Assembly (NCBI GenBank): GCA_934408835.1
Contig: CAKRVU010000084.1
Span: forward strand, 1-5,969
Reading direction: 5' to 3'
Length of the DNA stretch: 5,969 nucleotides
From: an uncultured Oscillospiraceae bacterium
GTDB lineage: Bacteria; Bacillota; Clostridia; Oscillospirales; Ruminococcaceae
In this document: one piece after another, positions 1 through 5,969 of the stretch
How positions within the stretch are numbered: the first letter of the stretch is position 1
Layout of the letters: the number at the start of each line of letters is the position of its first letter
Position numbers and translations under genes: made by a program
The notes under the pieces: model-generated
What the model was told of the DNA's origin: nothing
The model's input: the letters and a program-made list of their open reading frames with translations, nothing else
Database searches by the model: none

Positions 1-344
1 AAATAATACTTCTCCTGTACAATCTTGCAATAACTGGGAAGATTGGAAACGGAAGGCACCAAATCCATCAGCTGCGTCAAATAAAGCTTGGCATTCTCGT
101 CCGTATCAAATATTTTTTCCTCCATGGCGCCCGCAAGCACAGTGACAAAATCAATCGGATTTCCCGCGGTAAAAAGTCTTGTCAGCAAGGCAAACAATCG
201 TTTATGCTGCTCCCGATAAAAGCTGGCCGAGGAAAGAGACGCCAGTGCGTCCGCCATTCCGCCGGGGTCCAACAAAAGAGCGCCCAACACCGACTGCTCC
301 GCCTCCAAATGGTAAGGCAACTGTTCAAGCTCTAAATCCGCCAT
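1..344 (-). CDS. dnaB: Replicative DNA helicase DnaB, N-terminal part (cut by window edge)
   Basis: This is the replicative helicase (called DnaC in Bacillus), a hexameric ATPase that unwinds DNA at the fork and contacts primase DnaG. Only the first 114 codons are present; the frame is open to base 1, so the gene continues to the left. The visible part is the helical DnaB N-terminal domain that mediates ring assembly and primase contact. It opens with the typical LPYHLEAEQSVLGALLLDP (residues 9-27) and includes FYREQHKRLF (about 46-55), NPIDFVTV and the LVPSVSN helix typical of the family. The RecA-like ATPase domain lies outside the window. The ATG at 342-344 is chosen because it matches the usual family start and has a strong GGAGGTGG site 9 nt upstream. 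The frame stays open upstream, but without another ribosome site. It is the last visible gene of the rnj-gdpP-rplI-dnaB string, 76 nt after rplI. Confidence 0.96.
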   Translation of the reverse strand, partial: MADLELEQLPYHLEAEQSVLGALLLDPGGMADALASLSSASFYREQHKRLFALLTRLFTAGNPIDFVTVLAGAMEEKIFDTDENAKLYLTQLMDLVPSVSNLPSYCKIVQEKYY

Positions 345-420
345 ACCTAGATACCACCTCCGATAGATCCATACAAGAGAAGGGCGGCGAAGCAGCGACC
401 ACCTCACAGCCCACTGTATT
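345..420 (-). other. rplI-dnaB spacer with a weak hairpin
   Basis: This 76-nt spacer is the longest gap inside the leftward operon. On the minus strand a short GC-rich stem can form between GGTGG (399-403) and CCGCC (383-387), with one G-U pair and an 11-nt loop. It is followed by a pyrimidine-rich but not uniform tract (CTTCTCTTGT), so it does not look like a functional intrinsic terminator. The octamer GAGGTGGT occurs twice, at 398-405 and 353-360; the second copy overlaps the dnaB ribosome site. I see no convincing promoter here. Confidence 0.35.
354..361 (-). promoter_or_regulatory. Ribosome binding site of dnaB
   Basis: On the minus strand the sequence reads GGAGGTGG, with 9 nt to the ATG at 344. 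This fixes the dnaB start even though its reading frame is open further upstream toward rplI. Confidence 0.85.
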
Positions 421-867
421 TTATTGTTCTGGCGCCACAATCAATTTCATCGTTGTTGTCACGCCGGTCAACAGCCGAATTTCAAACGAATACTCCCCAA
501 AGGACTTGACTTCGCCTACAGAGATTTTGCGCTTCTCCACATTCACGCTGTATCGCTCGCGAACCGCCTGCGCAATTTCTTTTGCGGTGATGGAGCCAAA
601 CAGTTTTCCGCCGACTCCCGCTTTCGCCGTGAGGGTCACCTCTTTTCCGTGCAACCGATCAGCCGTCTTCTTCGCTTCTAAAACCTGTTGTTCATGGTGA
701 TATGCCGCCGCCGAATCCTTTGCCTTTTTTTCAGACACTGCCTGCGCCGTCGCCTCCGTCGCCAACTTCTTTTTCAACAAAAAATTGCGTGCATAGCCAT
801 CGCTGACCTCGACCATATCACCCTTTTTCCCCGTTCCTTTTACATCCGCCAACAAAATGACCTTCAT
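421..867 (-). CDS. rplI: 50S ribosomal protein L9
   Basis: L9 binds 23S rRNA at the base of the L1 stalk through its N-terminal domain and reaches outward by a long helix; in other bacteria its loss affects frame maintenance. The 148 residues are the normal family length. The N-terminal rRNA-binding domain is visible as [17 protein letters not shown] followed by [10 protein letters not shown] (residues 21-30), close to the L9 signature. A Lys/Ala/Glu-rich connecting helix spans about residues 41-75. The C-terminal domain includes [14 protein letters not shown] (about 86-99) and ends in KLIVAPEQ. The start at 867 is set by the family N-terminus and by AGGAGGAG 6 nt upstream. The gene begins 12 nt after gdpP ends, and its ribosome site overlaps the gdpP stop codon, which suggests translational coupling. 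dnaB follows after 76 nt, the usual Firmicute arrangement. Confidence 0.98.
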   Translation of the reverse strand: MKVILLADVKGTGKKGDMVEVSDGYARNFLLKKKLATEATAQAVSEKKAKDSAAAYHHEQQVLEAKKTADRLHGKEVTLTAKAGVGGKLFGSITAKEIAQAVRERYSVNVEKRKISVGEVKSFGEYSFEIRLLTGVTTTMKLIVAPEQ

Positions 868-873
868 CGTCTA

Positions 874-881
874 CTCCTCCT
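874..881 (-). promoter_or_regulatory. Ribosome binding site of rplI, overlapping the gdpP stop codon
   Basis: The minus strand reads AGGAGGAG at 881-874, 6 nt before the rplI ATG. The gdpP stop codon TAG occupies 882-880, so two of its bases are part of this Shine-Dalgarno element. Ribosomes ending gdpP translation stop directly on the rplI loading site, consistent with coupled translation (inference). Confidence 0.8.
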
Positions 882-2865
882 ACTCTTTTGCAGTCGCCAA
901 GCAATCCAAATAACTGTCAATCGCCTCCAGCAGCTGCTGTCTCGCTCGTTCCAGTCCAGTATCTTCCAATTGTGCGGCCGCCATCGTCTGATGTCCTCCG
1001 CCGCCAAGCGCTTCCATAATGACCTGCGCATTCACCTCCCCCAAAGAACGCGCCGAAATATTCGCCGTTGTATCCGTCATGTAAATGACAAAAGACGCAT
1101 GTACTCCCGATATGCCAAGCAGTTCGTCCGCCGCCTGCGGCGCAACAACCCGCATATCATCGCTTTGAAAATCGCCGATTGCTATGGCACAATTCCGGTA
1201 AGTTTCCGCACTTGATACAATCCGCACCTTCTGCTGATAATTTTCAATGGTGCTGGAAAACAGGCGCCGCACCGAAACAGTATTCGCGCCGATGCTCTTT
1301 AAATAAGCGGCGGCTTCAAAGGTGCGCACACCCACCTTAACGACAAAATTTTTGGTATCCAACATGATTCCTGAAAGGAGCGCCTCCGCCTCTAAAGCAC
1401 CCAACCTGCAATCGCCAAGATATTGAATCAATTCCGTTACCATTTCAGAGGCCGAAGAAGCGTACGGCTCATGATAGAAGATGACGGCGTCGTCGATATG
1501 CCGCACCATTTTGCGGTGGTGATCAATGACAACAGTGCTTTTCGCCCGTTGATAGAGGGGCACCGATTCTACAAAATCCGGATTATGCGTATCGACAATG
1601 ATTAAAAGCGTACGGTCGGTCATACGCTCCAACGCGTCGTCCGGACGCAAAAGCATATCCCCCATTCCAGCCTCTATCACCCGATCCATCAGGTCTACCG
1701 CAAGTGCCTTGCGCTGTTCCACCGCCATAAAACAGGGTTTCCCCAAATTTCGGATTGCACTGGTCATCCCAATGGCAGCGCCAATGCAATCCAGATCTCC
1801 AAAACGGTGCCCCATCACAAGCACCATATCGCTTTGGTGAATCAACTCCCGCAGTGCGGTAGCGACAATCCGGCTCTTAACGCGGGTTCTTTTCTCCACC
1901 CCTTTGGAAACGCCGCCGTAAAAATCATACCCGGTCGCCGTTTTGACCGCCGCCTGATCGCCGCCGCGACCGAGCGCCATATCCAGCGCCTGTCTTGCCA
2001 AAACCTCGCTCTCTCCCAACGTCTGCGCCGTGCTGCCGACCCCGATTGAAATGGTAACCGGATTCCGCTCGTCCTGACTGATCTGACGCACTGAATCGAG
2101 GATAGGAAACCGGCTGGCAATCAATTGATCGAGATGCCGTTTTTCCAGCACAATCAAAAAGCGGTCATGGGTCAATCGCTTTAAAAAGCCGGTAGACTCC
2201 CCGATAAACCGTTCCAATTCCCGATCAACTGCCCCCAAAATGGCCGATTTGATACTTTCCTTTCTGCCGTCAAATAATTCGTCGTAATTGTCCAACATCA
2301 CCAAAATGACCGTGGGACGGGACAATTGGTATTCCTGCGCCCTGAGGATGAGCGCGGTGTTCTCCTCAAAATACAGAATATAGCGTCCGTCGTCTTTGGC
2401 GTAGACCGCATGCACATGATAGTAGCGATCCTGATAGGAAATTTGCACACCAGTTCGATTGCAAAAATCATCCATCGACTCCGCGCTTAATAGAGAAAAC
2501 GGGGCACCAACCAGCTCCTGATCTTTCGCGATTTCTTGTGTAAAAACCTCATTATACCATAAAATAATTCCGTTTTCATCGCAAGCGGCCACCGGTATAG
2601 GAAACGCAAACAACGGATCCTTCAGGCTCTTTGACAGCTCCCGGGACAACCGGCAAAGCAGCCGCCTTTGAAGTGCGCGGTACCGCACTGTCAAATAGAG
2701 CGCCGCTCCGCCGCCCACTATCATAACAGGGATCGTTACAGTCAGTGAGACCGGCAGGACAACACCAAGCGCCACCGTCAGTCCGACAGAAATCACACTT
2801 TGTATGATCATCAATGAACGAATGCGGATTTGACTCCAAAAGCCAGACGTTTTTTTGACGCTCAT
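880..2865 (-). CDS. gdpP: Cyclic-di-AMP phosphodiesterase, GdpP/YybT family
   Basis: This is a membrane-anchored enzyme that hydrolyses the second messenger c-di-AMP to pApA, a signal tied to potassium and osmotic balance and cell-wall stress. The 661 residues match the family (about 650-670). Domain order: two N-terminal membrane helices (about 16-36 and 38-58); a PAS-like domain (about 85-150; heme-binding in the Bacillus homologue); a degenerate GGDEF domain (about 170-305) with THDRF at 232-236 in place of GGDEF and a remaining SIGVG; then the catalytic DHH domain (about 345-505) and DHHA1 (about 545-650). Metal and catalytic motifs are complete: H353, D357 and D359 in GHRFGDLD; D425-T-H427; D448-H-H450; D503; and GGGGH at 621-625. 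It should be active. Motif I has FG where Bacillus has NP, but the ligands are kept. The ATG at 2865 has AAAGGAGG 8 nt upstream. The gene lies 26 nt after RNase J and 12 nt before rplI. Confidence 0.96.
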   Translation of the reverse strand: MSVKKTSGFWSQIRIRSLMIIQSVISVGLTVALGVVLPVSLTVTIPVMIVGGGAALYLTVRYRALQRRLLCRLSRELSKSLKDPLFAFPIPVAACDENGIILWYNEVFTQEIAKDQELVGAPFSLLSAESMDDFCNRTGVQISYQDRYYHVHAVYAKDDGRYILYFEENTALILRAQEYQLSRPTVILVMLDNYDELFDGRKESIKSAILGAVDRELERFIGESTGFLKRLTHDRFLIVLEKRHLDQLIASRFPILDSVRQISQDERNPVTISIGVGSTAQTLGESEVLARQALDMALGRGGDQAAVKTATGYDFYGGVSKGVEKRTRVKSRIVATALRELIHQSDMVLVMGHRFGDLDCIGAAIGMTSAIRNLGKPCFMAVEQRKALAVDLMDRVIEAGMGDMLLRPDDALERMTDRTLLIIVDTHNPDFVESVPLYQRAKSTVVIDHHRKMVRHIDDAVIFYHEPYASSASEMVTELIQYLGDCRLGALEAEALLSGIMLDTKNFVVKVGVRTFEAAAYLKSIGANTVSVRRLFSSTIENYQQKVRIVSSAETYRNCAIAIGDFQSDDMRVVAPQAADELLGISGVHASFVIYMTDTTANISARSLGEVNAQVIMEALGGGGHQTMAAAQLEDTGLERARQQLLEAIDSYLDCLATAKE

Positions 2866-2873
2866 GCGAACAT

Positions 2874-2881
2874 CCTCCTTT
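2874..2881 (-). promoter_or_regulatory. Ribosome binding site of gdpP
   Basis: The minus strand reads AAAGGAGG, 8 nt before the ATG at 2865 and inside the 26-nt gap after the RNase J stop. It supports this start, which places the two predicted membrane helices at the N-terminus as expected for the family. Confidence 0.85.
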
Positions 2882-2891
2882 TGCGGCTCTG

Positions 2892-4691
2892 TTAAATTTC
2901 CATAATAATCGGCAGGATCATCGGACTGCGCCGAGTTTTCCGATAAATAAATCCGGATAATTCGTCCCGAACGGCATTTTTACATTCATTCCATTCTCGT
3001 CTGCCCTTGTGTTCGCTCTGTTCAAAAATGCGGATTACCATTTTTTTTGCCTGTTCAAAAAGCGCCTCCGATTCCCGGACATAAACAAACCCGCGGGACA
3101 CCAAATCGGGTCCGGCAACAACGCAGCCGGACTGCGTTTCGATGGTAACAACTACAACGATCAAACCGTCTTCAGACAGAATCTTTCGATCACGCAGAAC
3201 AATCGAACCGACGTCCCCAACGCCAAGTCCGTCCACAAATACCTGCCCCGAAGGAACAGAACCGTCGAAACAGATTCCGGTGTGATCGATTTTAAGCGCC
3301 TGTCCAATATCGCCGATGACAATATTAGAAGCCGGAATTCCCATTTGCATCGCTAATTCACTGTGTTTTTTCAAGTGCTTATATTCACCGTGCACCGGCA
3401 TAAAATACTTTGGCTTTACCAGCGAAAGCATCATCTTGAGTTCATCCTGACAGGCGTGACCGGAGGTATGCACTTCATACATCTTTTCATAAATCACCTT
3501 CGCGCCCAGCCGCATTAAATCGTTGACCACATTGGTAACATGCTTCTCGTTTCCGGGAATCGGAGAAGCTGAAATAATAATGAAATCTTCGCTCGAGATG
3601 GATACCTTTCGATGAGTTCCGTTCGCCATCCGCGACAGGGCGGACATCGGTTCCCCCTGACTTCCCGTTGTAATAATAGTCAGCTGATTGCGCGGATATT
3701 TTGAAATCTCGTCAATACCGATCAGGATTTTATCCGGCACCCTCAAATAGCCAAGCTCCATGGCTTTTGCGACCACGTTTTCCATACTGCGCCCGGATAC
3801 GGCAACCTTACGCTCACATTTTACAGCGTTATCAATAATCTGCTGAATCCGGTGGATATTTGAAGCGAAGGAAGCGACCAAAATCCTACGGTTTCCCGCT
3901 TCATTAAAAAGCTTCTGGAAGGATTCACCTACCATCCGTTCCGGCATGGTGTACCCCGGTCGTTCCGCATTGGTGGAATCGGACATCAGCAGCAATACGC
4001 CGCGTCGCCCAAGCTCTGCAAACCGCGCAAGGTCAATCACCTCGCCCTCGATCGGATTATAATCCACCTTGAAATCCCCGGTATGCACAATGATTCCAGC
4101 GGGAGTGTGAATGGCAAGTCCCACCGCATCGGGAATGGAGTGATTAACGCGAATCATTTCAACGGACATACAGCCCATTTTGATCATCCGTTTTGGAGCG
4201 CAAACCACCAGCTGCGCCCGTCCCAAAATCCCGTGCTCTTTGAGCTTTTCTTCAATCAAGCCGATGGTCAGCCGGGTGCCGTAAACCGGGACGCGAAACC
4301 TCTTTAAAAAATAGGGAATGCCGCCGATGTGATCCTCATGCCCATGCGTAATAACGATTCCCCGAAGTCTATCAATGTTTTGTTCAATATAAGTGTAGTC
4401 CGGTAAAACCATATCAACGCCCAGCATCTCCGAATCGGGGAACGCCAAACCGCAATCCACCAAAAACATATCGTTTCCGCATTCAAAGCAGGTGATGTTT
4501 TTCCCGATCTCATTCAATCCGCCAAGCGGCACAATTCGGACAGGCGTTTTTCGGACAGCCGGTCGATGACTGTCCGTCCCTTTGGAGGTTCGGGTCGCAG
4601 GTTTCCCCGCGTGCGTTCCCTGAGCCGCAGTCCTTACCGTCTTCTTGCCGTAAACATTGTCCCTTACCGTTTGTTTTGTCTTTGAATTCAC
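2892..4691 (-). CDS. rnj: Ribonuclease J
   Basis: RNase J is a cytoplasmic metallo-beta-lactamase/beta-CASP ribonuclease with 5'-3' exonuclease and endonuclease activity, central to mRNA decay and rRNA maturation in Firmicutes. Numbered from the GTG start (599 residues), the visible elements are the VRIVPLGGLNEIGKN entry (51-65), the zinc motif HGHEDH (H116, H118, D120, H121), NHSIPD with H184, HTGD ending at D206, SDSTNAERPG (237-246), TTGSQGEP (341-348) and SASPIPGNE in the beta-CASP domain, HTSGH (408-412) and PVHGEY with H434. The C-terminal domain is complete. I prefer the GTG at 4691 because an AAAGGAGAGGG site sits just upstream; the ATG at 4727 would add 12 residues encoded across that site and lacks one of its own. 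About 40 basic, low-complexity residues precede the core, more than in Bacillus RNase J1. Whether it is J1 or J2 type cannot be told without a tree; catalytic residues are intact. It is the first gene of the operon. Confidence 0.95.
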   Translation of the reverse strand: MNSKTKQTVRDNVYGKKTVRTAAQGTHAGKPATRTSKGTDSHRPAVRKTPVRIVPLGGLNEIGKNITCFECGNDMFLVDCGLAFPDSEMLGVDMVLPDYTYIEQNIDRLRGIVITHGHEDHIGGIPYFLKRFRVPVYGTRLTIGLIEEKLKEHGILGRAQLVVCAPKRMIKMGCMSVEMIRVNHSIPDAVGLAIHTPAGIIVHTGDFKVDYNPIEGEVIDLARFAELGRRGVLLLMSDSTNAERPGYTMPERMVGESFQKLFNEAGNRRILVASFASNIHRIQQIIDNAVKCERKVAVSGRSMENVVAKAMELGYLRVPDKILIGIDEISKYPRNQLTIITTGSQGEPMSALSRMANGTHRKVSISSEDFIIISASPIPGNEKHVTNVVNDLMRLGAKVIYEKMYEVHTSGHACQDELKMMLSLVKPKYFMPVHGEYKHLKKHSELAMQMGIPASNIVIGDIGQALKIDHTGICFDGSVPSGQVFVDGLGVGDVGSIVLRDRKILSEDGLIVVVVTIETQSGCVVAGPDLVSRGFVYVRESEALFEQAKKMVIRIFEQSEHKGRREWNECKNAVRDELSGFIYRKTRRSPMILPIIMEI

Positions 4692-4994
4692 TCTAAAATC
4701 CCTCTCCTTTTCTACACAATGTATCATATTTCGATTGAGTTTCCATCAGAACCGGCTCATCCAAACTGTGCGCATGCCAATAGGCTGAATATCAGAATCC
4801 GCCGCAATCGATCGAATCAGCGTCTTATCCAAACGCTTTCATCAAAATCTAAAAATCATCTCAATCAAAAGGTTGCCGTACATTATCATCATGAAACGCC
4901 GCAGATAATAACAGTATTTCTTGCGAAAAACAACAGCTTTCCGCATCAATTAAATCTATCTTGCAGCCAAAACACTTTTCCGAACTAATAACTG
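4692..4994 (-). other. Long 5' leader of the RNase J operon mRNA
   Basis: Between the predicted transcription start (about 4994, from the promoter at 5001-5029) and the RNase J GTG lie about 300 nt with no supported gene. Local hairpins are possible: GCGGAAA at 4944-4938 with TTTTCGC at 4929-4923 (one G-U pair), and AGCGT/ACGCT at 4837-4833 and 4823-4819 around a 9-nt loop. Neither is followed by a T-run, so I see no intrinsic terminator, and no known riboswitch or T-box consensus. A 34-codon frame (4842-4946) lacks a ribosome site. The length allows post-transcriptional control of RNase J, but this is inference. Confidence 0.5.
4700..4710 (-). promoter_or_regulatory. Ribosome binding site that sets the GTG start of RNase J
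   Basis: The minus strand reads AAAGGAGAGGG from 4710 to 4700, leaving 8 nt to the GTG at 4691. No comparable site precedes the in-frame ATG at 4727, where the upstream bases are only weakly purine-rich. This site is the main reason for the shorter RNase J model. Confidence 0.75.
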
Positions 4995-5000
4995 ATTGTT

Positions 5001-5029
5001 ATGATATCCGTTTTTCCATCAATTGTCAA
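5001..5029 (-). promoter_or_regulatory. Sigma-A-type promoter for the rnj-gdpP-rplI-dnaB operon
   Basis: On the minus strand there is a perfect -35 box TTGACA (5029-5024), a 17-nt spacer and the -10 box TATCAT (5006-5001, five of six consensus bases). Transcription would begin near 4994 and run left. It is the best vegetative promoter match I see in the window and points at RNase J, with no other gene between. Confidence 0.8.
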
Positions 5030-5109
5030 GTCCCCATCAGATTTCCGTTCCTTTCTTCTGTCATTATTGACCTGGAAACAAAAATTCATTCTTCGAACAA
5101 GCTTTTCTC

Positions 5110-5137
5110 TTTACTTCTGGAAAAATCGTGTTAAAAT
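5110..5137 (+). promoter_or_regulatory. Extended -10 promoter for the DUF1015 gene
   Basis: The plus strand has TTTACT (5110-5115, four of six -35 bases), a 16-nt spacer and TAAAAT (5132-5137) preceded by TG at 5129-5130, an extended -10 element. Transcription would begin near 5144, giving a leader of about 38 nt before the ATG at 5182. It is divergent from the RNase J promoter; the two -35 boxes are 80 nt apart. Confidence 0.6.
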
Positions 5138-5145
5138 GGAAATAA

Positions 5146-5155
5146 GTTTTAAAAC
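5146..5155. repeat. Short perfect palindrome GTTTTAAAAC
   Basis: A 10-bp perfect inverted repeat lies at the predicted start of the DUF1015 transcript, just downstream of its -10 box. The position would suit an operator, but a short AT-rich palindrome can easily occur by chance, and I know of no regulator with this site. Confidence 0.25.
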
Positions 5156-5167
5156 ATGAAAACGACC

Positions 5168-5174
5168 TGGAGGT
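5168..5174 (+). promoter_or_regulatory. Ribosome binding site of the DUF1015 gene
   Basis: TGGAGGT lies 7 nt before the ATG at 5182 and supports that start. The start also matches the usual family N-terminus, where a Lys/Arg-Pro-Phe follows within the first few residues. Confidence 0.8.
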
Positions 5175-5181
5175 TATTATT

Positions 5182-5969
5182 ATGACAACATTCAAACCGT
5201 TTCCCGGAATCTTTTACAGTGAAACAGCCGGTAATTGCAAGGACTTGGTCTGTCCGGCCTACGATGTGATTTCGGAGAAAGAGCGGGAATCCCTTTTGCA
5301 AAAAAGCCCGTACAATTTCGTGCGATTGGAAGCACCGCAGGGCGAAAACGCCTACGAACAGGCGAATCAGCTTTTAACCGAGTGGCTCGAACAGGGGCTT
5401 CTGGAGCAGGATTCGTCCCCCGCATTTTATCTCTATGAAGCAGCCTACACCGTTTCGGACGAGGTTTACCGTCTGCGTGGAATCTTGGGTCTCCTTCGCC
5501 TGCCTGAAGAGGATTCGACAGTGCTGACCCACGAAAACACCTTTGAGAATGCCAAAAAAGACCGCCTTGCTTTGCTACAGGCAACAGAAGCCAATACCAG
5601 CCCGATTTATTCCCTTTACGATGACCCCGAAGGCGAACTAGGGCAAGCGCTTACGCCTATTTTTGAAACGGAACCTGTGCGCAGCTGCCAGGTCGGAGAG
5701 ATTACCCACAAGCTTTGGGCGTTAAAAGAGGAATCGTTGATTCAAAAAGCAACCGATTTCCTGACCGATCAACCGCTTTACATTGCCGACGGTCATCACC
5801 GCTACCAAACGGCTCTGAATTACCGCGCAGCTCTTGCCCAACAAGGGGAGCTTTCCCCCGAGCATCCTGCCAATTACGTCTTTACCCTCCTTTGCGAACG
5901 GCATTGCCCCGGTTTAGTTGTTCTTCCGACTCATCGGGTATTAAAAGACATCCCGTGCTTTGACAGCGA
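5182..5969 (+). CDS. DUF1015 family conserved protein (cut by window edge)
   Basis: The first 262 residues of a longer protein are present, and the frame is open to the end of the window. Family members are usually about 400 residues, so the C-terminal third is probably missing. Recognition rests on motifs in the family order: KPF near the N-terminus (5-7), PAYDVIS (25-31), SPYNFVRLE (42-50), THENTF followed by KKDR (116-128), NTSPIYSLYDDP (138-149), the strongly conserved ADGHHRY (202-208), and LPTHRV (248-253). The clustered His, Asp and Thr residues suggest a metal- or nucleotide-using enzyme, but I do not know a proven reaction for this family and assign none. I see no signal peptide or membrane segment, so it is probably cytoplasmic. 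It is transcribed away from the RNase J operon from its own promoter, so it need not be functionally linked to it. Its downstream partners, outside the window, would be more informative. Confidence 0.88.
   Translation, partial: MTTFKPFPGIFYSETAGNCKDLVCPAYDVISEKERESLLQKSPYNFVRLEAPQGENAYEQANQLLTEWLEQGLLEQDSSPAFYLYEAAYTVSDEVYRLRGILGLLRLPEEDSTVLTHENTFENAKKDRLALLQATEANTSPIYSLYDDPEGELGQALTPIFETEPVRSCQVGEITHKLWALKEESLIQKATDFLTDQPLYIADGHHRYQTALNYRAALAQQGELSPEHPANYVFTLLCERHCPGLVVLPTHRVLKDIPCFDS

Noticed and set aside
383..403. A possible intrinsic terminator between rplI and dnaB
   Set aside because: The stem is only five pairs with a G-U and a large loop, and the following tract is mixed C/T, not a T-run.
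179..700. A 173-codon plus-strand frame antisense to dnaB and rplI
   Set aside because: It overlaps two clear genes on the other strand, has Pro/Thr/Ser-rich composition typical of an antisense shadow, and has no ribosome site.
764..778. L9 signature deviation: Lys at residues 32-34 where many L9 proteins have Pro-Lys-Gly
   Set aside because: Lys at position 32 also occurs in Bacillus L9, and variation at 33-34 is common, so this is ordinary family variation.
688..1215. A 175-codon plus-strand frame antisense to gdpP and rplI
   Set aside because: It is very Arg-rich, as expected from the complement of the gdpP coding sequence, and lacks a ribosome site and any known motif.
1965..2355. Possible active diguanylate cyclase (GGDEF) domain within gdpP
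   Set aside because: The GGDEF signature is replaced by THDRF, as is usual for the degenerate GGDEF domain of the GdpP family, so cyclase activity is not expected.
4842..4946. A 34-codon minus-strand frame in the RNase J leader, rich in Arg, Lys, Tyr and Met
   Set aside because: It has no Shine-Dalgarno site before its ATG and resembles no protein I recognise. A frame of this length is expected by chance in about 300 nt, so I do not call it a gene or a leader peptide.
5067..5072. TTGACC on the plus strand as an alternative -35 box for the DUF1015 gene
   Set aside because: No acceptable -10 box lies 15-18 nt downstream; the extended -10 at 5129-5137 is the better candidate.

Overview
The window looks like chromosome of a low-to-mid-GC Gram-positive bacterium, most likely a member of class Clostridia. 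The basis is a c-di-AMP phosphodiesterase of the GdpP/YybT type, an RNase J, strong purine-rich Shine-Dalgarno sites before every gene, and the familiar Firmicute gene order gdpP-rplI-dnaB. Placement below class (for example Oscillospirales) is only an impression.

Layout: about four fifths of the window is one leftward (minus-strand) gene string, read from right to left. A strong sigma-A-like promoter lies at 5001-5029, followed by an untranslated leader of about 300 nt. Then come RNase J (2892-4691, starting at a GTG), the c-di-AMP phosphodiesterase gdpP (880-2865), ribosomal protein L9 rplI (421-867) and the first 114 codons of the replicative helicase dnaB, which runs off the left edge. 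The gaps are 26, 12 and 76 nt. I see no convincing terminator between the genes, and each has its own Shine-Dalgarno site, so co-transcription is likely. The operon joins mRNA decay and maturation, cyclic-di-AMP turnover, a ribosomal protein and replication fork unwinding.

On the right, a divergent plus-strand gene starts at 5182 and runs off the window. It has its own extended -10 promoter (5110-5137) and encodes a conserved protein of the DUF1015 family, whose biochemical role I cannot state. The non-coding stretch 4692-5181 therefore holds two back-to-back promoters plus the long RNase J leader.

I found no mobile element, CRISPR array, tRNA, rRNA or recognisable riboswitch. All genes appear intact, apart from truncation by the window edges. 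This is mostly ordinary core genome. The points worth a second look are the long leader and GTG start of the RNase J gene, the basic N-terminal extension of RNase J, and the uncharacterised DUF1015 gene. I do not see evidence for an undescribed system.
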